Shown piece after piece: positions 7,671 to 16,565 of a stretch of DNA of 64,000 nucleotides. Position 1 is the first letter of the stretch; every line of letters begins with the position of its first letter. The DNA lies in assembly GCA_913057725.1 (NCBI GenBank), contig CAJXOS010000017.1:1-64000 (forward strand). Direction: 5' to 3'. Below the pieces are notes generated by a model, which worked only from the letters and a program-made list of their open reading frames with translations, was not told where the DNA came from and did no database searches. The position numbers and the translations under genes were made by a program. This DNA is from an uncultured Lewinella sp. (GTDB lineage Bacteria > Bacteroidota > Bacteroidia > Chitinophagales > Saprospiraceae).

Positions 7671-8442
7671 AGAGAAGGGCCTCCCATAGCCAGCCCGTGA
7701 TCCCGAACATTCGGGCGATGGCCCAGATGACAACCACTACGAGTATTCGATAGGCCCATTTGCCGGCGCGAGGGTCGGTGGCAGCGAAACGCGCTGTCAA
7801 GTAGCCTCCAGCTGTTTGGCCGATAGCCATCAGGCCTCCAATCTTCCAATCAATGAGTCCTTGCCAAGCAAAGATGCCTACGGCGGCGATCGTGTAAAGT
7901 GCTACAACAGCTACTTTCACCGCATTACTATCGATGATGTTGTAGTGTGCTACCAAGACCATAGCAGCCAGGAAGAACACACCCATTCCCATTTGAATAA
8001 ACCCACCATAGAAACCCAATACTAGGAATACGGGCACACTAATCCAAAGCGGGAGTGCACGTGCTTCAGTATCTTCTCGTAGCCAGCGTTTCGGCTTCAC
8101 AAGAATGACAAAAAGCATGAGAACCAATAGGAAACGGAAAACCTGCTTGAAGGATTCGTTGCTGACAATAAGGGCTACATAAATACCTGCCAGTGCTCCT
8201 ATAGTAGTAAGGGCAATGTATAGGCCACTATTGCTAATGTTTAGGCGGTCGTTGCGATAAAAGGCCCATGTGCCCGCCATGCTCTGAGTAAGCACGCCCA
8301 CACGGTTTGTACCATTAGCGACAGTGGCTGGAAGGCCAAGGAGTTCTGTCAATATCGTAAGCGTGATCGCAGAACCATTTCCCGCAAGGGTATTAATAGC
8401 TCCTGCTACAAACGCACCAACAACAGCAATGAAGTAGATCAT
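7669..8442 (-). CDS. TauE/SafE family sulfite exporter-like permease
   Basis: A 257-residue integral membrane protein with about eight hydrophobic segments and the duplicated domain typical of TauE/SafE (DUF81). The first half contains GAFVAGAINTLAGNGSAITLT and the second half GFYGGFIQMGMGVFFLA, the two repeated Gly-rich signatures. The family exports sulfite, sulfoacetate or related organic anions across the inner membrane; the substrate here cannot be told. The frame is open from a TTG at 8460, but the ATG at 8442 (MIYFIAVVGAF) starts exactly at the first membrane segment. It is followed upstream, on the same strand, by the outer-membrane protein gene 8494-9948, about 50 bases away. Confidence 0.88.
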   Translation of the reverse strand: MIYFIAVVGAFVAGAINTLAGNGSAITLTILTELLGLPATVANGTNRVGVLTQSMAGTWAFYRNDRLNISNSGLYIALTTIGALAGIYVALIVSNESFKQVFRFLLVLMLFVILVKPKRWLREDTEARALPLWISVPVFLVLGFYGGFIQMGMGVFFLAAMVLVAHYNIIDSNAVKVAVVALYTIAAVGIFAWQGLIDWKIGGLMAIGQTAGGYLTARFAATDPRAGKWAYRILVVVVIWAIARMFGITGWLWEALL

Positions 8443-8493
8443 TGGGCAAAAGTAGGACAAAGTTTGAAATGACTCCTTTGCGGAAGTATCCGC

Positions 8494-9948
8494 CTAGAAC
8501 TTGTAGCACTCTACTTCTCGTCCGCGGCCACGACGTCCTTTGTTTTTGGCGCGCTTACCATTGCCATTGCCTCCCTGTCCAAGTGGGAATAGCTTTACGC
8601 CGATATAGAAATCGCCACTACTGAGCTGATCTTTTCGGAAGAAGGATCCCAACTGATCGGTACCGAGGAAGATTGGACCCAAACGAGCCGACATGCCTAG
8701 ACGTAGCTGATCAGTCGCATACAAAGAAACTGGCAAAGCAAAACTCCACCAATGGCGATCTACACGTGGTACGATTGCGAATACGCTATTACGGTTTAAG
8801 CTCGCGTTGCCTACTCGAATTCCGGCTAGATATACTGCTTCTATTTTAGCCCACTCTTGAAAACGATAGGTGGCTTGAAGGCTTAATGACGTTGGTAGGC
8901 CAAGAGTGAACTCATCTGCTACTCGAGAGGCAGCATTATCACCAAAAACGTCATCACTTAACTGTTGAGCCGCGAGAGCTACACTTTGTTCTGCAGGAAA
9001 GCTGCCATAGTTGTCCGTTAAGGTGGTGGCGAGATCAGAAGAATTAAAGATGTGCTGTTGACTTTCTGTAAATCGCATTCCTCCGAAGTCTAGTAGTCCC
9101 ATGCCAAACTCCCAACGATAGAACCCATCACCCAGGTCTACGCGATAGAGCATGCCTATGTCGACACCCCAACCCTTGCCGGGGCTATCTTCGTAATCTT
9201 CAGTGGCAGTAATATTTTCTGTAAAGCCTGCTTCGATCTCAAAGTCTATGCCTTCCAAGCCACTGTTTTCGGGTAGTTTGCTAACAGCAAAGGGGCGACG
9301 ACTCGCAAAATAAGCGGCTCTTTGTCCCCATAGACGACGGACGGAAGCGCCAAGAATCAAACTTCCGCCACCAGTTTCAATTGCGTGACTTACATTCAAC
9401 CCTAATTCACCCCATGCTGCGATAGCCATGCGCGCGTCATCGAGGGAAAACTCTTGGAAGTTAGGGATAGCATTCCACTGATAATATCCGAGGTCTTCAT
9501 CAAGATTCCGTCCCTGACCCATCGTTTGCCAGCGTGTAAATAATCCGATGCGTGTCTGAGGAGTGATTTGTACAGAAAAACTCGGGCCCATAATCTGCAC
9601 CAACTGCTCAGCGTAATAGCTGTTGTTTTGGAAAAAGTCATAGACCAGGGTCTCTTGTTCGGCAGGCAAATCAGTCGGAAGATCCTGTCGGAAGTACACG
9701 TCCACGTCGGAGTTTCGCTGTCGTAATAAAGCAGATATACTCGTGTTTTCCAGATAAGCATAGTTGTTGGCCAGGAAGAAACTGGCTTCGCCGAGATTGA
9801 TATCCCAGTTGTAGGGAGTTCGGCTAGGAAGCGCTGGGTTGAGCAAGGCGCTATTGATGCCTGCGTAGTTGTCAGTTCGCCAGCCGACTTGCATCTGGGC
9901 TTGCAATAAAATGGGGAACAGCAGCAAAGCTGTGATTAGTAGACGCAT
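8494..9948 (-). CDS. DUF5723-like outer-membrane beta-barrel protein
   Basis: A 484-residue protein with a signal peptide (LLITALLLFPILLQAQ) and alternating aromatic beta-strands throughout. Early motifs GINSALLNPALPSRTPYNWDINLG and the length match the DUF5723 family seen in Saprospiraceae and related Bacteroidota, proteins thought to be outer-membrane barrels with some similarity to PorV/PorQ-type components. Unusually, the C-terminus is a basic, Gly/Arg-rich tail (GKRAKNKGRRGRGREVE) after the last barrel strands. Function unknown. It may share a transcript with the downstream TauE gene. Confidence 0.65.
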   Translation of the reverse strand: MRLLITALLLFPILLQAQMQVGWRTDNYAGINSALLNPALPSRTPYNWDINLGEASFFLANNYAYLENTSISALLRQRNSDVDVYFRQDLPTDLPAEQETLVYDFFQNNSYYAEQLVQIMGPSFSVQITPQTRIGLFTRWQTMGQGRNLDEDLGYYQWNAIPNFQEFSLDDARMAIAAWGELGLNVSHAIETGGGSLILGASVRRLWGQRAAYFASRRPFAVSKLPENSGLEGIDFEIEAGFTENITATEDYEDSPGKGWGVDIGMLYRVDLGDGFYRWEFGMGLLDFGGMRFTESQQHIFNSSDLATTLTDNYGSFPAEQSVALAAQQLSDDVFGDNAASRVADEFTLGLPTSLSLQATYRFQEWAKIEAVYLAGIRVGNASLNRNSVFAIVPRVDRHWWSFALPVSLYATDQLRLGMSARLGPIFLGTDQLGSFFRKDQLSSGDFYIGVKLFPLGQGGNGNGKRAKNKGRRGRGREVECYKF

Positions 9949-10101
9949 GTGCTATTATTCTAAATCAGATTAACGAGTAATAGTGTCGTAGAGTAGCTTT
10001 TGCAATAGGGTTAATCCAGGTCAATAACAAGCATTACTACTTGTCTACAAGCTAAATATCTAAGGTCGATAATGGAGGGTGAGGGATTTAGTTTCGCGGA
10101 T

Positions 10102-10470
10102 CTAGAAAAGAGACAATAAGTAGGGGGCAAAAATCAGGAATCCTACCACTGCCGCTCCCATCGCACAGATTAATACCGCAGCAGCAGCCGTGTCTTTGGC
10201 CTTTCCCGCTAAGGGATGAAAATCTGGTGATGCCAGGTCCGTCAGGAACTCAATCGCGGTATTTAACGCTTCAGCAGCCAAAACTAGTGTGATGCAGAGG
10301 ACTAAAACTACCCATTCCCAGGGTTTTACGTCAAAAAAATAGGCGAGGGCCACCACAATAAGGGCTGATACCAGATGTATCCAGGCGTGTGGTTGGGTGC
10401 GGAAAAGGGTTGCAATACCTTTAAATGCATAGCCAAAACTTCGCCATCGTTGTTGCAAAAAGGATCGCAT
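10102..10470 (-). CDS. Diacylglycerol kinase / undecaprenol kinase family protein
   Basis: A 122-residue membrane enzyme of the prokaryotic DgkA family, which phosphorylates diacylglycerol or undecaprenol at the inner membrane using ATP. The defining motif EALNTAIE is at residues 67-74 and the second active-site motif KDTAAAAV at 92-99. Three membrane helices are visible (about 30-46, 52-68 and 97-120). In Bacteroidota and Gram-positives this shape is often undecaprenol kinase, so the lipid substrate is uncertain. It is a separate transcription unit, 154 bases from the next minus-strand gene and divergent from the serine hydrolase gene. Confidence 0.88.
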   Translation of the reverse strand: MRSFLQQRWRSFGYAFKGIATLFRTQPHAWIHLVSALIVVALAYFFDVKPWEWVVLVLCITLVLAAEALNTAIEFLTDLASPDFHPLAGKAKDTAAAAVLICAMGAAVVGFLIFAPYLLSLF

Positions 10471-10664
10471 ATCTAGTATTATTAAGAGCTTGTCAATAAA
10501 CGGCTGACATTGCTATGTTAGGGCCTCCAGTTGGGGAAACCAAATTAATAGCTGTTTTTACTATCGTTAGTAGCTAGTAAACTACTGCAAAAATCAAAGA
10601 CGGATTAAACATGTTCTAGTAGTAATGGTCTAAAGAATATTCGGAGTACTAATACCATGAAAAG

Positions 10665-11954
10665 ATGAGTTGGAGAATTACTGTCTTTCTCTTATTTCTT
10701 GTAGGGATATCCTACAGCCAATCGCTTTACTTCCCACCCACCTTCGGTGCATGGGAAACAACCGATCCAGAAGAGTTAGGCTGGTGCGAAGACGAGCTTA
10801 ATGGTCTACAAGAGTTCCTGGATGAACGAGATACCAAATCCTTTATCGTACTCAAGGAAGGGCGTATCGTATTGGAGTGGTACTACGATGGATTCACACA
10901 GGACAGCATCTGGTATTGGGCTTCGGCTGGCAAAAGTCTTACGGCCACTTTAGTGGGTATTGCCCAAGAGGAAGGGCTCCTCTCCATTGATGACCCCACG
11001 AGCGACTATCTGGGGACAGGTTGGACGCAGCTATCTCCTGAGCAAGAATCCCAAATCACTATTCGCCACCAATTGACCATGACTACTGGTTTGAATGATA
11101 TTGCTGTCGATGTAGATTGTACAGATCCAGCTTGCCTGACTTACCTGGCAGAACCGGGTACCCGTTGGGCGTATCACAATGCACCGTACACCTTATTGGG
11201 GGCGGTCATTGAAGCAGCTTCCGGGCAGACGCTCAATCAGTTCTTCAATACCCGCGTGGGTAATCGAATTGGTGCCCTTGGTGCGTATATTTCTTTGAAT
11301 TATAACCGGGTTTTCTTTAGTCGTACTCGTGATATGGCTCGCTTTGGACTTATGATTTTGGGGAATGGCCAATGGGGGGTAAATAGCATTCTAGGGGATC
11401 AGTCCTATTTGACTGCTATGACAACTCCGTCGCAAGATCTCAATCCGGCTTATGGATATCTGTGGTGGTTGAATGGTCAGGAAAGTTTCCAACAGCCTAG
11501 GCTGCAGTTCAATTTTGAAGGTTCCATCATTCCTACGGCTCCTGATGATATGTTTGCTGGCCTTGGGAAGAACGACCAAAAAGTATACGTTGTACCTTCA
11601 CAGGATTTGGTTGTCGTACGTCTGGGGAATGATGCTGGTGAAGGTTTGCTAGCACTTTCTGATTTTGACAGTCTATTGTGGCAGAAAATTGAAGCCTTGG
11701 CCTGCGTTACCAGTACGACAGACATCCCATCAGAAAAGACGCTTCGAGTAGCACCTAATCCGGTACGTGGTCAAATGCAGTTGCAAACAGACGGATTAAT
11801 TGAAAGTCTACAATTGATAGCGATAACCGGACAAAATTGGCCGCTTCCCGCACAAAATAGTGTTGATGTGAGTAACTTCCCTCCAGGCTTATATTGGTTG
11901 GAGACCAAGTTAGTGGGAGCACAACCAATTATCACCAAAGTAATACTCAACTGA
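10665..11954 (+). CDS. T9SS-exported serine hydrolase (beta-lactamase / esterase fold)
   Basis: A 429-residue secreted protein with a signal peptide (residues about 1-18). The class C beta-lactamase-like fold carries the catalytic SxxK (SAGK, residues 87-90) and the Tyr of YHN at 170-172. Relatives include penicillin-binding-like esterases and 6-aminohexanoate-dimer hydrolase; the substrate is unknown. The last 75 residues (from about 355, RVAPNPVRGQMQL to the end) are a type A T9SS sorting domain, so the enzyme is likely exported to the surface or medium. Its ATG at 10665 gives the signal peptide directly. A small cold-shock-like gene starts 13 bases after its stop and may be translated from the same message. 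Confidence 0.9.
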   Translation: MSWRITVFLLFLVGISYSQSLYFPPTFGAWETTDPEELGWCEDELNGLQEFLDERDTKSFIVLKEGRIVLEWYYDGFTQDSIWYWASAGKSLTATLVGIAQEEGLLSIDDPTSDYLGTGWTQLSPEQESQITIRHQLTMTTGLNDIAVDVDCTDPACLTYLAEPGTRWAYHNAPYTLLGAVIEAASGQTLNQFFNTRVGNRIGALGAYISLNYNRVFFSRTRDMARFGLMILGNGQWGVNSILGDQSYLTAMTTPSQDLNPAYGYLWWLNGQESFQQPRLQFNFEGSIIPTAPDDMFAGLGKNDQKVYVVPSQDLVVVRLGNDAGEGLLALSDFDSLLWQKIEALACVTSTTDIPSEKTLRVAPNPVRGQMQLQTDGLIESLQLIAITGQNWPLPAQNSVDVSNFPPGLYWLETKLVGAQPIITKVILN

Positions 11955-11967
11955 TATTGCGGACGAA

Positions 11968-12171
11968 ATGAAGATGCAAGGCATAATCGTTTTTTATCTC
12001 CCGGCTAAAGGTTACGGTTATGTTCGGGTACCTGATACCCGGGAGGAATTTCGCTTTCGAACCATAAATCTATGTAAGCCTGTCGAAGCAGGAGATCATG
12101 TGCGGTTTGTCTTGAAGGAAGATCGAAAAGGGTATTTTGCTGATGAAGTAGAGCCACTTCGTATTACCTAG
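11968..12171 (+). CDS. Small cold-shock-domain-like protein
   Basis: A 67-residue protein resembling a single cold-shock domain (OB-fold RNA/DNA-binding). Strand 1 reads MQGIIVFYLPAKGYGYVRV, which lines up with the canonical RNP1 region KGFGFI. RNP2 (VFVH in typical Csp) is replaced by EFRFRTINL, so nucleic-acid-contacting aromatics are partly changed. The C-terminal half GDHVRFVLKEDRKGYFADEV matches the usual V-F-x-x-x-x-G-P-x-A-x-x-V region. It probably binds single-stranded nucleic acid, but the divergence makes this less certain. It lies 13 bases after the serine hydrolase gene and 58 bases before the OmpA-like gene. Confidence 0.7.
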   Translation: MKMQGIIVFYLPAKGYGYVRVPDTREEFRFRTINLCKPVEAGDHVRFVLKEDRKGYFADEVEPLRIT

Positions 12172-12229
12172 CATTTACCTACTACCTGTACTAGGTCTAA
12201 TTCTGTATTTTACGCACAGAAATCTTCCT

Positions 12230-13102
12230 ATGATGAATTACTACTACCTCCTTTTGATGGGCTTGGTGCTAAGCAGTTGTATAAGCAAGAAAACATTCCA
12301 GGCTGCTCAAACCAATCATCAACGTGTGCGTGATTCTTTACAATATGAGGCTACTCAATTGGCTTATCAACGCGATACCCTAAGTGATGCTTTGCAGTTT
12401 GAACGCGGCGCAAATTATGCGCTACTACTTACTCAAGACAAATTGCAGGACCGATTAGACGTGCTGCAATTGGAGATTGATGAACTAAGTAGCGATGCTT
12501 CCTCTACTCGCCAAAATCTTGGGAATCGTATTCTGCAAAAAGATCAATTGCTAGCTTCCAGGAAGCAACAGTTGGATGATGTTGGTTCACTCCTAGCGCG
12601 TGATGAAAAACGACTGAATGAACTGGCAAACGATCTTCGAAGTGGTTTTGATAGCCTGGCCATTGAAGAAGGCTGGGAGGTAGTAGTGACTAACAATCAA
12701 TTGCGTTTATCCATCAGCGAAGATCAACTATTTAGGCGCAATAGCACCAGCTCGATTACCACTGATGGTAAGGCTTTGCTACAGGCAGTAGCTGACACCC
12801 TAGCGAACTACCCAGAAATGGAAGTGCTCGCTGTAGGCCATACCGATAACCAGCCCATTACGCGTCAGGGGCTCGACAATTGGCAGTACAGTGCCCTGCG
12901 AGCTGTAAGCGTTGTGAAATACCTCACCGGCGAAGGCGAACTAGGATCCAACCGAGTGATGGCAGCAGGGAAGAGCGAGTACACGCCGCTGGAAAGCAAC
13001 CAGACTAGCGAAGGGCGCAAACGCAACCGAAGAGTCGACCTCTTGATCAACGCTCGACTTACAGATTTACAACGCAATATTCGACGCGTACTCGGTCAGT
13101 AG
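12230..13102 (+). CDS. OmpA-family peptidoglycan-binding lipoprotein
   Basis: A 290-residue lipoprotein. The signal ends in the lipobox LSSC (about residues 14-17) and the mature protein begins CISKKTF. A coiled-coil segment follows (about 25-145). The C-terminal OmpA/MotB domain (about 155-275) shows VGHTDNQPI, the helix NWQYSALRAVSVVKYL and the closing GRKRNRRVDLLI with the Arg that binds diaminopimelate. It should anchor the envelope to peptidoglycan; the lipobox plus coiled coil is common for Bacteroidota. A start at 12233 is equally possible. It ends 11 bases from the convergent M28 peptidase gene, with no room for a hairpin. Confidence 0.9.
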   Translation: MMNYYYLLLMGLVLSSCISKKTFQAAQTNHQRVRDSLQYEATQLAYQRDTLSDALQFERGANYALLLTQDKLQDRLDVLQLEIDELSSDASSTRQNLGNRILQKDQLLASRKQQLDDVGSLLARDEKRLNELANDLRSGFDSLAIEEGWEVVVTNNQLRLSISEDQLFRRNSTSSITTDGKALLQAVADTLANYPEMEVLAVGHTDNQPITRQGLDNWQYSALRAVSVVKYLTGEGELGSNRVMAAGKSEYTPLESNQTSEGRKRNRRVDLLINARLTDLQRNIRRVLGQ

Positions 13103-13113
13103 ATTACAACTAC

Positions 13114-14694
13114 TTACGGACGGACACCTACGTCTACCTTAATGCGCTCATCGCGATTGGCTAGCTCCCATGCGGTGTGGTAGACTAGTTTGGCGATCTG
13201 CTGCATTTTCTCAAAGTTGATCTTTTCTATCGTATCAGTTGCTTGGTGGTAATCAGCGTGTGTACCATTAAAGTAGAACACTGCTGGAATGCCGCGCTCG
13301 GCAAAGTTGTAGTGGTCTGAGCGGTAGTAATAACGGTTTGGATCATCCTCAGCATTGTAGGTGTAGTCCAATTCCAACTGAGTAAATTGAGTATTAGCAC
13401 TCTCATTAATCTCGTGCAGTTCTGTACTCAGGCGATCTGACCCAATTACGTAAATGTAGTTCGGGTTGTCGGCATGTTTGTCATCTACGCGGCCCACCAT
13501 GTCTACATTGATGTTGGCCACTGTATTCTCTAGTGGGAATAGCGGGTTTTCTACGTAAAACTGAGATCCTAGTAGACCTTTTTCTTCCCCAGAGACAAGC
13601 ATGAATAGCATGCTGCGACGAGGCCCCTCACCATCCTCTTTAGCCAGAGCAAAAGCTTGCGCTACTTCTAATACGGAAGAGGTGCCCGAACCATTATCAT
13701 CGGCGCCATTGAAGATAGAACTGCCGCGGCGCCCAATATGATCGTAGTGGGCAGTGACAATAACCAACTCGTCTTTGAGATCAGTGCCTTCAACATATGC
13801 TAGCATGTTTTCTCCAAGGAGCTGCTTGACGCGCTTTTGCTGAAGCAATCGGATATTAGTGGAGATCACCACAGAACGAGGTTTTCCTTTCTTAGCTATT
13901 CTGCGACGTGCTTTTACTACGCTGCTGTAAGAGGAACCCAAGATGTCGCGGGCTGTTTCGGTAGAAACATAAATGCTGTTGCTGTAATATTCTCCTGGTT
14001 CCTCACTAAAGCCCATGTGCATTCGGCTATCCAGTGCAATCTTACGCGCACTGCTAAGGTTGCGTTGAAAGTTAGGGTCTAAAATAATAACGGTCTCCAC
14101 ACCATGGCTTCTAGCTGCCTTTAATTTAAGCGTTACATCGCTTGACCATTCAGAAGCTTCAGTAGTACCACTTACGTAGTAAACGTCGTCATTGTTTTTT
14201 GGCTCTCCATCAATGATTAAGATAGTCTTACCTTCAAGGTTCTCGCCGGCATAGTCGTCGTAGTTGTCACTTTCAATACCGTAGCCCAAGAAAATCACTT
14301 CATTAGCACGCACTTCAGTACGATCAGCATTTTTGGATGGGTAAGAGTAGTAGTCCCAGAGGTGTCGCTGAGATTTCCCGTTGATGTCCAACTCAATCTT
14401 GTCCCAACGTTCGGAAATAAAAGAAATAGCCTGCGAGTAAGTCTCGTCTGGCCCCACTCCGGGTAGTCCATAGCCTTTGATGATTTCTTCCAGATATCGT
14501 GCAGCTTTATACTGCCCTTCGGTACCCGTTTCACGGCCCTCCATGTCATCAGCCGACAGAATGGTTAAGTGTCGGTGTAAATCTTCTGTAGTGATGGTGT
14601 TGGCATATTTAATGCGAGGGTCTTCCTCTCGGCTCTCTTGAGCCAATACTTGAATGGTCAGCAAACACAATAGTGCTACGAGCAAATTTTTCAT
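13114..14694 (-). CDS. Secreted M28 family zinc peptidase
   Basis: A 526-residue exported aminopeptidase-like protein. The signal peptide is MKNLLVALLCLLTIQVLAQ. Zinc-site motifs of M28 are all visible: VTAHYDHIG (first His), NGADDNGSGTSSVLEVA (bridging Asp), VSGEEKGLLGS (Glu-Glu), INVDMVGR (Asp) and the late DHYNFAERGIPAVFY (His). Residues about 130-260 form the inserted protease-associated-like domain before the catalytic core. It probably cleaves N-terminal residues of peptides in the periplasm or at the surface. The frame extends to a GTG at 14703, but the ATG at 14694 starts the signal peptide. No T9SS C-terminal domain is seen. It converges closely with the OmpA-family gene. Confidence 0.93.
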   Translation of the reverse strand: MKNLLVALLCLLTIQVLAQESREEDPRIKYANTITTEDLHRHLTILSADDMEGRETGTEGQYKAARYLEEIIKGYGLPGVGPDETYSQAISFISERWDKIELDINGKSQRHLWDYYSYPSKNADRTEVRANEVIFLGYGIESDNYDDYAGENLEGKTILIIDGEPKNNDDVYYVSGTTEASEWSSDVTLKLKAARSHGVETVIILDPNFQRNLSSARKIALDSRMHMGFSEEPGEYYSNSIYVSTETARDILGSSYSSVVKARRRIAKKGKPRSVVISTNIRLLQQKRVKQLLGENMLAYVEGTDLKDELVIVTAHYDHIGRRGSSIFNGADDNGSGTSSVLEVAQAFALAKEDGEGPRRSMLFMLVSGEEKGLLGSQFYVENPLFPLENTVANINVDMVGRVDDKHADNPNYIYVIGSDRLSTELHEINESANTQFTQLELDYTYNAEDDPNRYYYRSDHYNFAERGIPAVFYFNGTHADYHQATDTIEKINFEKMQQIAKLVYHTAWELANRDERIKVDVGVRP

Positions 14695-14873
14695 AACTAA
14701 CACTTCTTACATGCTGGATTGATAATGCCATACGGCAAAAAAACAGCGGTTATTTCGGTAGAAATTGATAGATAAAATAATTGTGGTGCAAAGCCTAATT
14801 GCTTTACCCTCAACAGCCAGTGAAAGTAAGAACTTCTATACAGACAGACGGGAAAACTTTGTCAATTGCCAGT

Positions 14874-16475
14874 CTAATGCAGTATAAGGTCGGCGGCTTT
14901 CTCTCCAATCATAATTACGGGTGCATTGGTGTTACCACTTACAATTCGTGGCATGATTGAAGCATCGGCAATGCGCAATCCTTCTACTTGGTGTACCTTG
15001 AGTGTAGCGTCAACTACAGCCATTTCATCCTGCCCCATTTTACAGGTGCCTACAGGGTGGTAGATGGTCTCCAGGCTCTTGCGGATGTGCTCCGCCCAGG
15101 CATCATCAGAACTGCTGTCTGCTGGATAAACGATCTCTTTTCGGTAAGGATCAAAGGCTTTGTCCTGCATTACTTCCAGCGCTTTCCGGCCGGCTTTAAT
15201 GAGGTGGGCTAGATCGGCTTCTTCAGAGAGGAAATTTGGCTGTATTAGCGGTGTACTATTGGGGTCTTTATCTCGGAGGCCAACATACCCTACGCTTTCC
15301 GGCAAAAGCAAGCTCGGTAGGATGGTGTAGCCATCCGTAAGGGGGAAAGTCTTTAGATCGTATAAGTCATAGTCGTAGTTTGCTCCCACTTGAATGGGCG
15401 CAAAATGAAACTGAGTATTAACCCGGTCAGCAAAGTTTTCACTATTAAAGAAAGCAACGGCTTCCAATGGGCCAATCGTTAGTGCTCCCTTTCCTTGGAA
15501 CAGCCACTTGACGGCCTCCCACAGCTGTGGGATCGGGGCAATGACATGGTTAAGTCCTGCCTGCTGTTTGGCGGAAGAAGTAACGCTGTAAAAAAGATGA
15601 TCCTGCAGGTTTTTGCCAACTCCGGGAAGGTGCACCTTACAGTCGATATCGTGATGTGCTAATTCTTCCTTGTCACCAATACCGCTTAGCATCAGAATTT
15701 GGGGACTATGAAAGGCTCCTGCGCAAAGGATTACTTCTTTGTCGACCGAGAAATGTGTTGAATGTCCTTTGATTTTGGCCTTTACTGCCGTGGCCTTTTC
15801 ATTTTCAATAAGGATAGACTCTACTTTGGCACCGGTAATAACCTTCAGATTCGGACGGTTCATGACCGGTTTCAAAAAGGCAGTGGCTGTGCTTTGTCGG
15901 CGCCCATTTTTGATCGTAAACTGAAAACGGGAGGAGCCATTTTGCACGGCCCCATTGTAGTCATCAGTTGTAGGTATTCCGTTTGCAGCACAAGCATCTA
16001 AGAAGGCCTGTGAATAGGGCGTTTGGAATTGCTCGGCATAACTTACATGGAGTGGACCACCCTGGCCATGGTATTGACCATTCAGTTGGGCGTTATCCTC
16101 AGATTTGCAGAAATACGGCAGAACGCTTTCGAAGTCCCAGCCTTCATTCCCGAGCTCAGCCCAATGGTCGTAGTCGGCTCGGTTCCCACGTACGTAAGCC
16201 ATGGCATTGGTACTGCTGCTGCCTCCTAGTGTTTTACCTCTGGGGAGGAACATCCGCCGGTTGTTGACATACTTCTGCGGCTCTGACCACAGTGCCCAAT
16301 CTACGGAGGACCGATGCAATTTGGCGTAGGCACCTGCGATAGCGATATTAGGGTTGCGATCTGGTCCACCTGCTTCTAGCAGAACGACGTTGTTGGCAGG
16401 GTCAGCGGATAAACGGTTGGCCAGAACACAGCCTGCTGAGCCAGCTCCAATAATGATATAATCTGCCTGTTTCAT
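14874..16475 (-). CDS. GMC family FAD-dependent oxidoreductase (choline dehydrogenase-like)
   Basis: A 533-residue flavoprotein of the glucose-methanol-choline family. The FAD-binding GAGSAGCVLANRLS sits at the N-terminus with LLEAGG following. The PROSITE-type motifs PRGKTLGGSSSTNAM and GAFHSPQILMLSGIG are present, and the catalytic His lies in YHPVGTCKMG near residue 480. Such enzymes oxidise primary alcohols; resemblance to choline dehydrogenase (BetA) is close, but no betaine aldehyde dehydrogenase gene is nearby, so the substrate is open. The ATG at 16475 is preferred over a TTG at 16517, which lies close to the divergent ROK kinase. It is transcribed divergently from that gene. Confidence 0.9.
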   Translation of the reverse strand: MKQADYIIIGAGSAGCVLANRLSADPANNVVLLEAGGPDRNPNIAIAGAYAKLHRSSVDWALWSEPQKYVNNRRMFLPRGKTLGGSSSTNAMAYVRGNRADYDHWAELGNEGWDFESVLPYFCKSEDNAQLNGQYHGQGGPLHVSYAEQFQTPYSQAFLDACAANGIPTTDDYNGAVQNGSSRFQFTIKNGRRQSTATAFLKPVMNRPNLKVITGAKVESILIENEKATAVKAKIKGHSTHFSVDKEVILCAGAFHSPQILMLSGIGDKEELAHHDIDCKVHLPGVGKNLQDHLFYSVTSSAKQQAGLNHVIAPIPQLWEAVKWLFQGKGALTIGPLEAVAFFNSENFADRVNTQFHFAPIQVGANYDYDLYDLKTFPLTDGYTILPSLLLPESVGYVGLRDKDPNSTPLIQPNFLSEEADLAHLIKAGRKALEVMQDKAFDPYRKEIVYPADSSSDDAWAEHIRKSLETIYHPVGTCKMGQDEMAVVDATLKVHQVEGLRIADASIMPRIVSGNTNAPVIMIGEKAADLILH

Positions 16476-16565
16476 AAACGGATTTTTCAGAAAGCATTTA
16501 TCTTTCTCCTGCAGCAAATGGGCATCAGGGTAAGAGGGGGAATAAAAATAAAAACTTTCGACACA

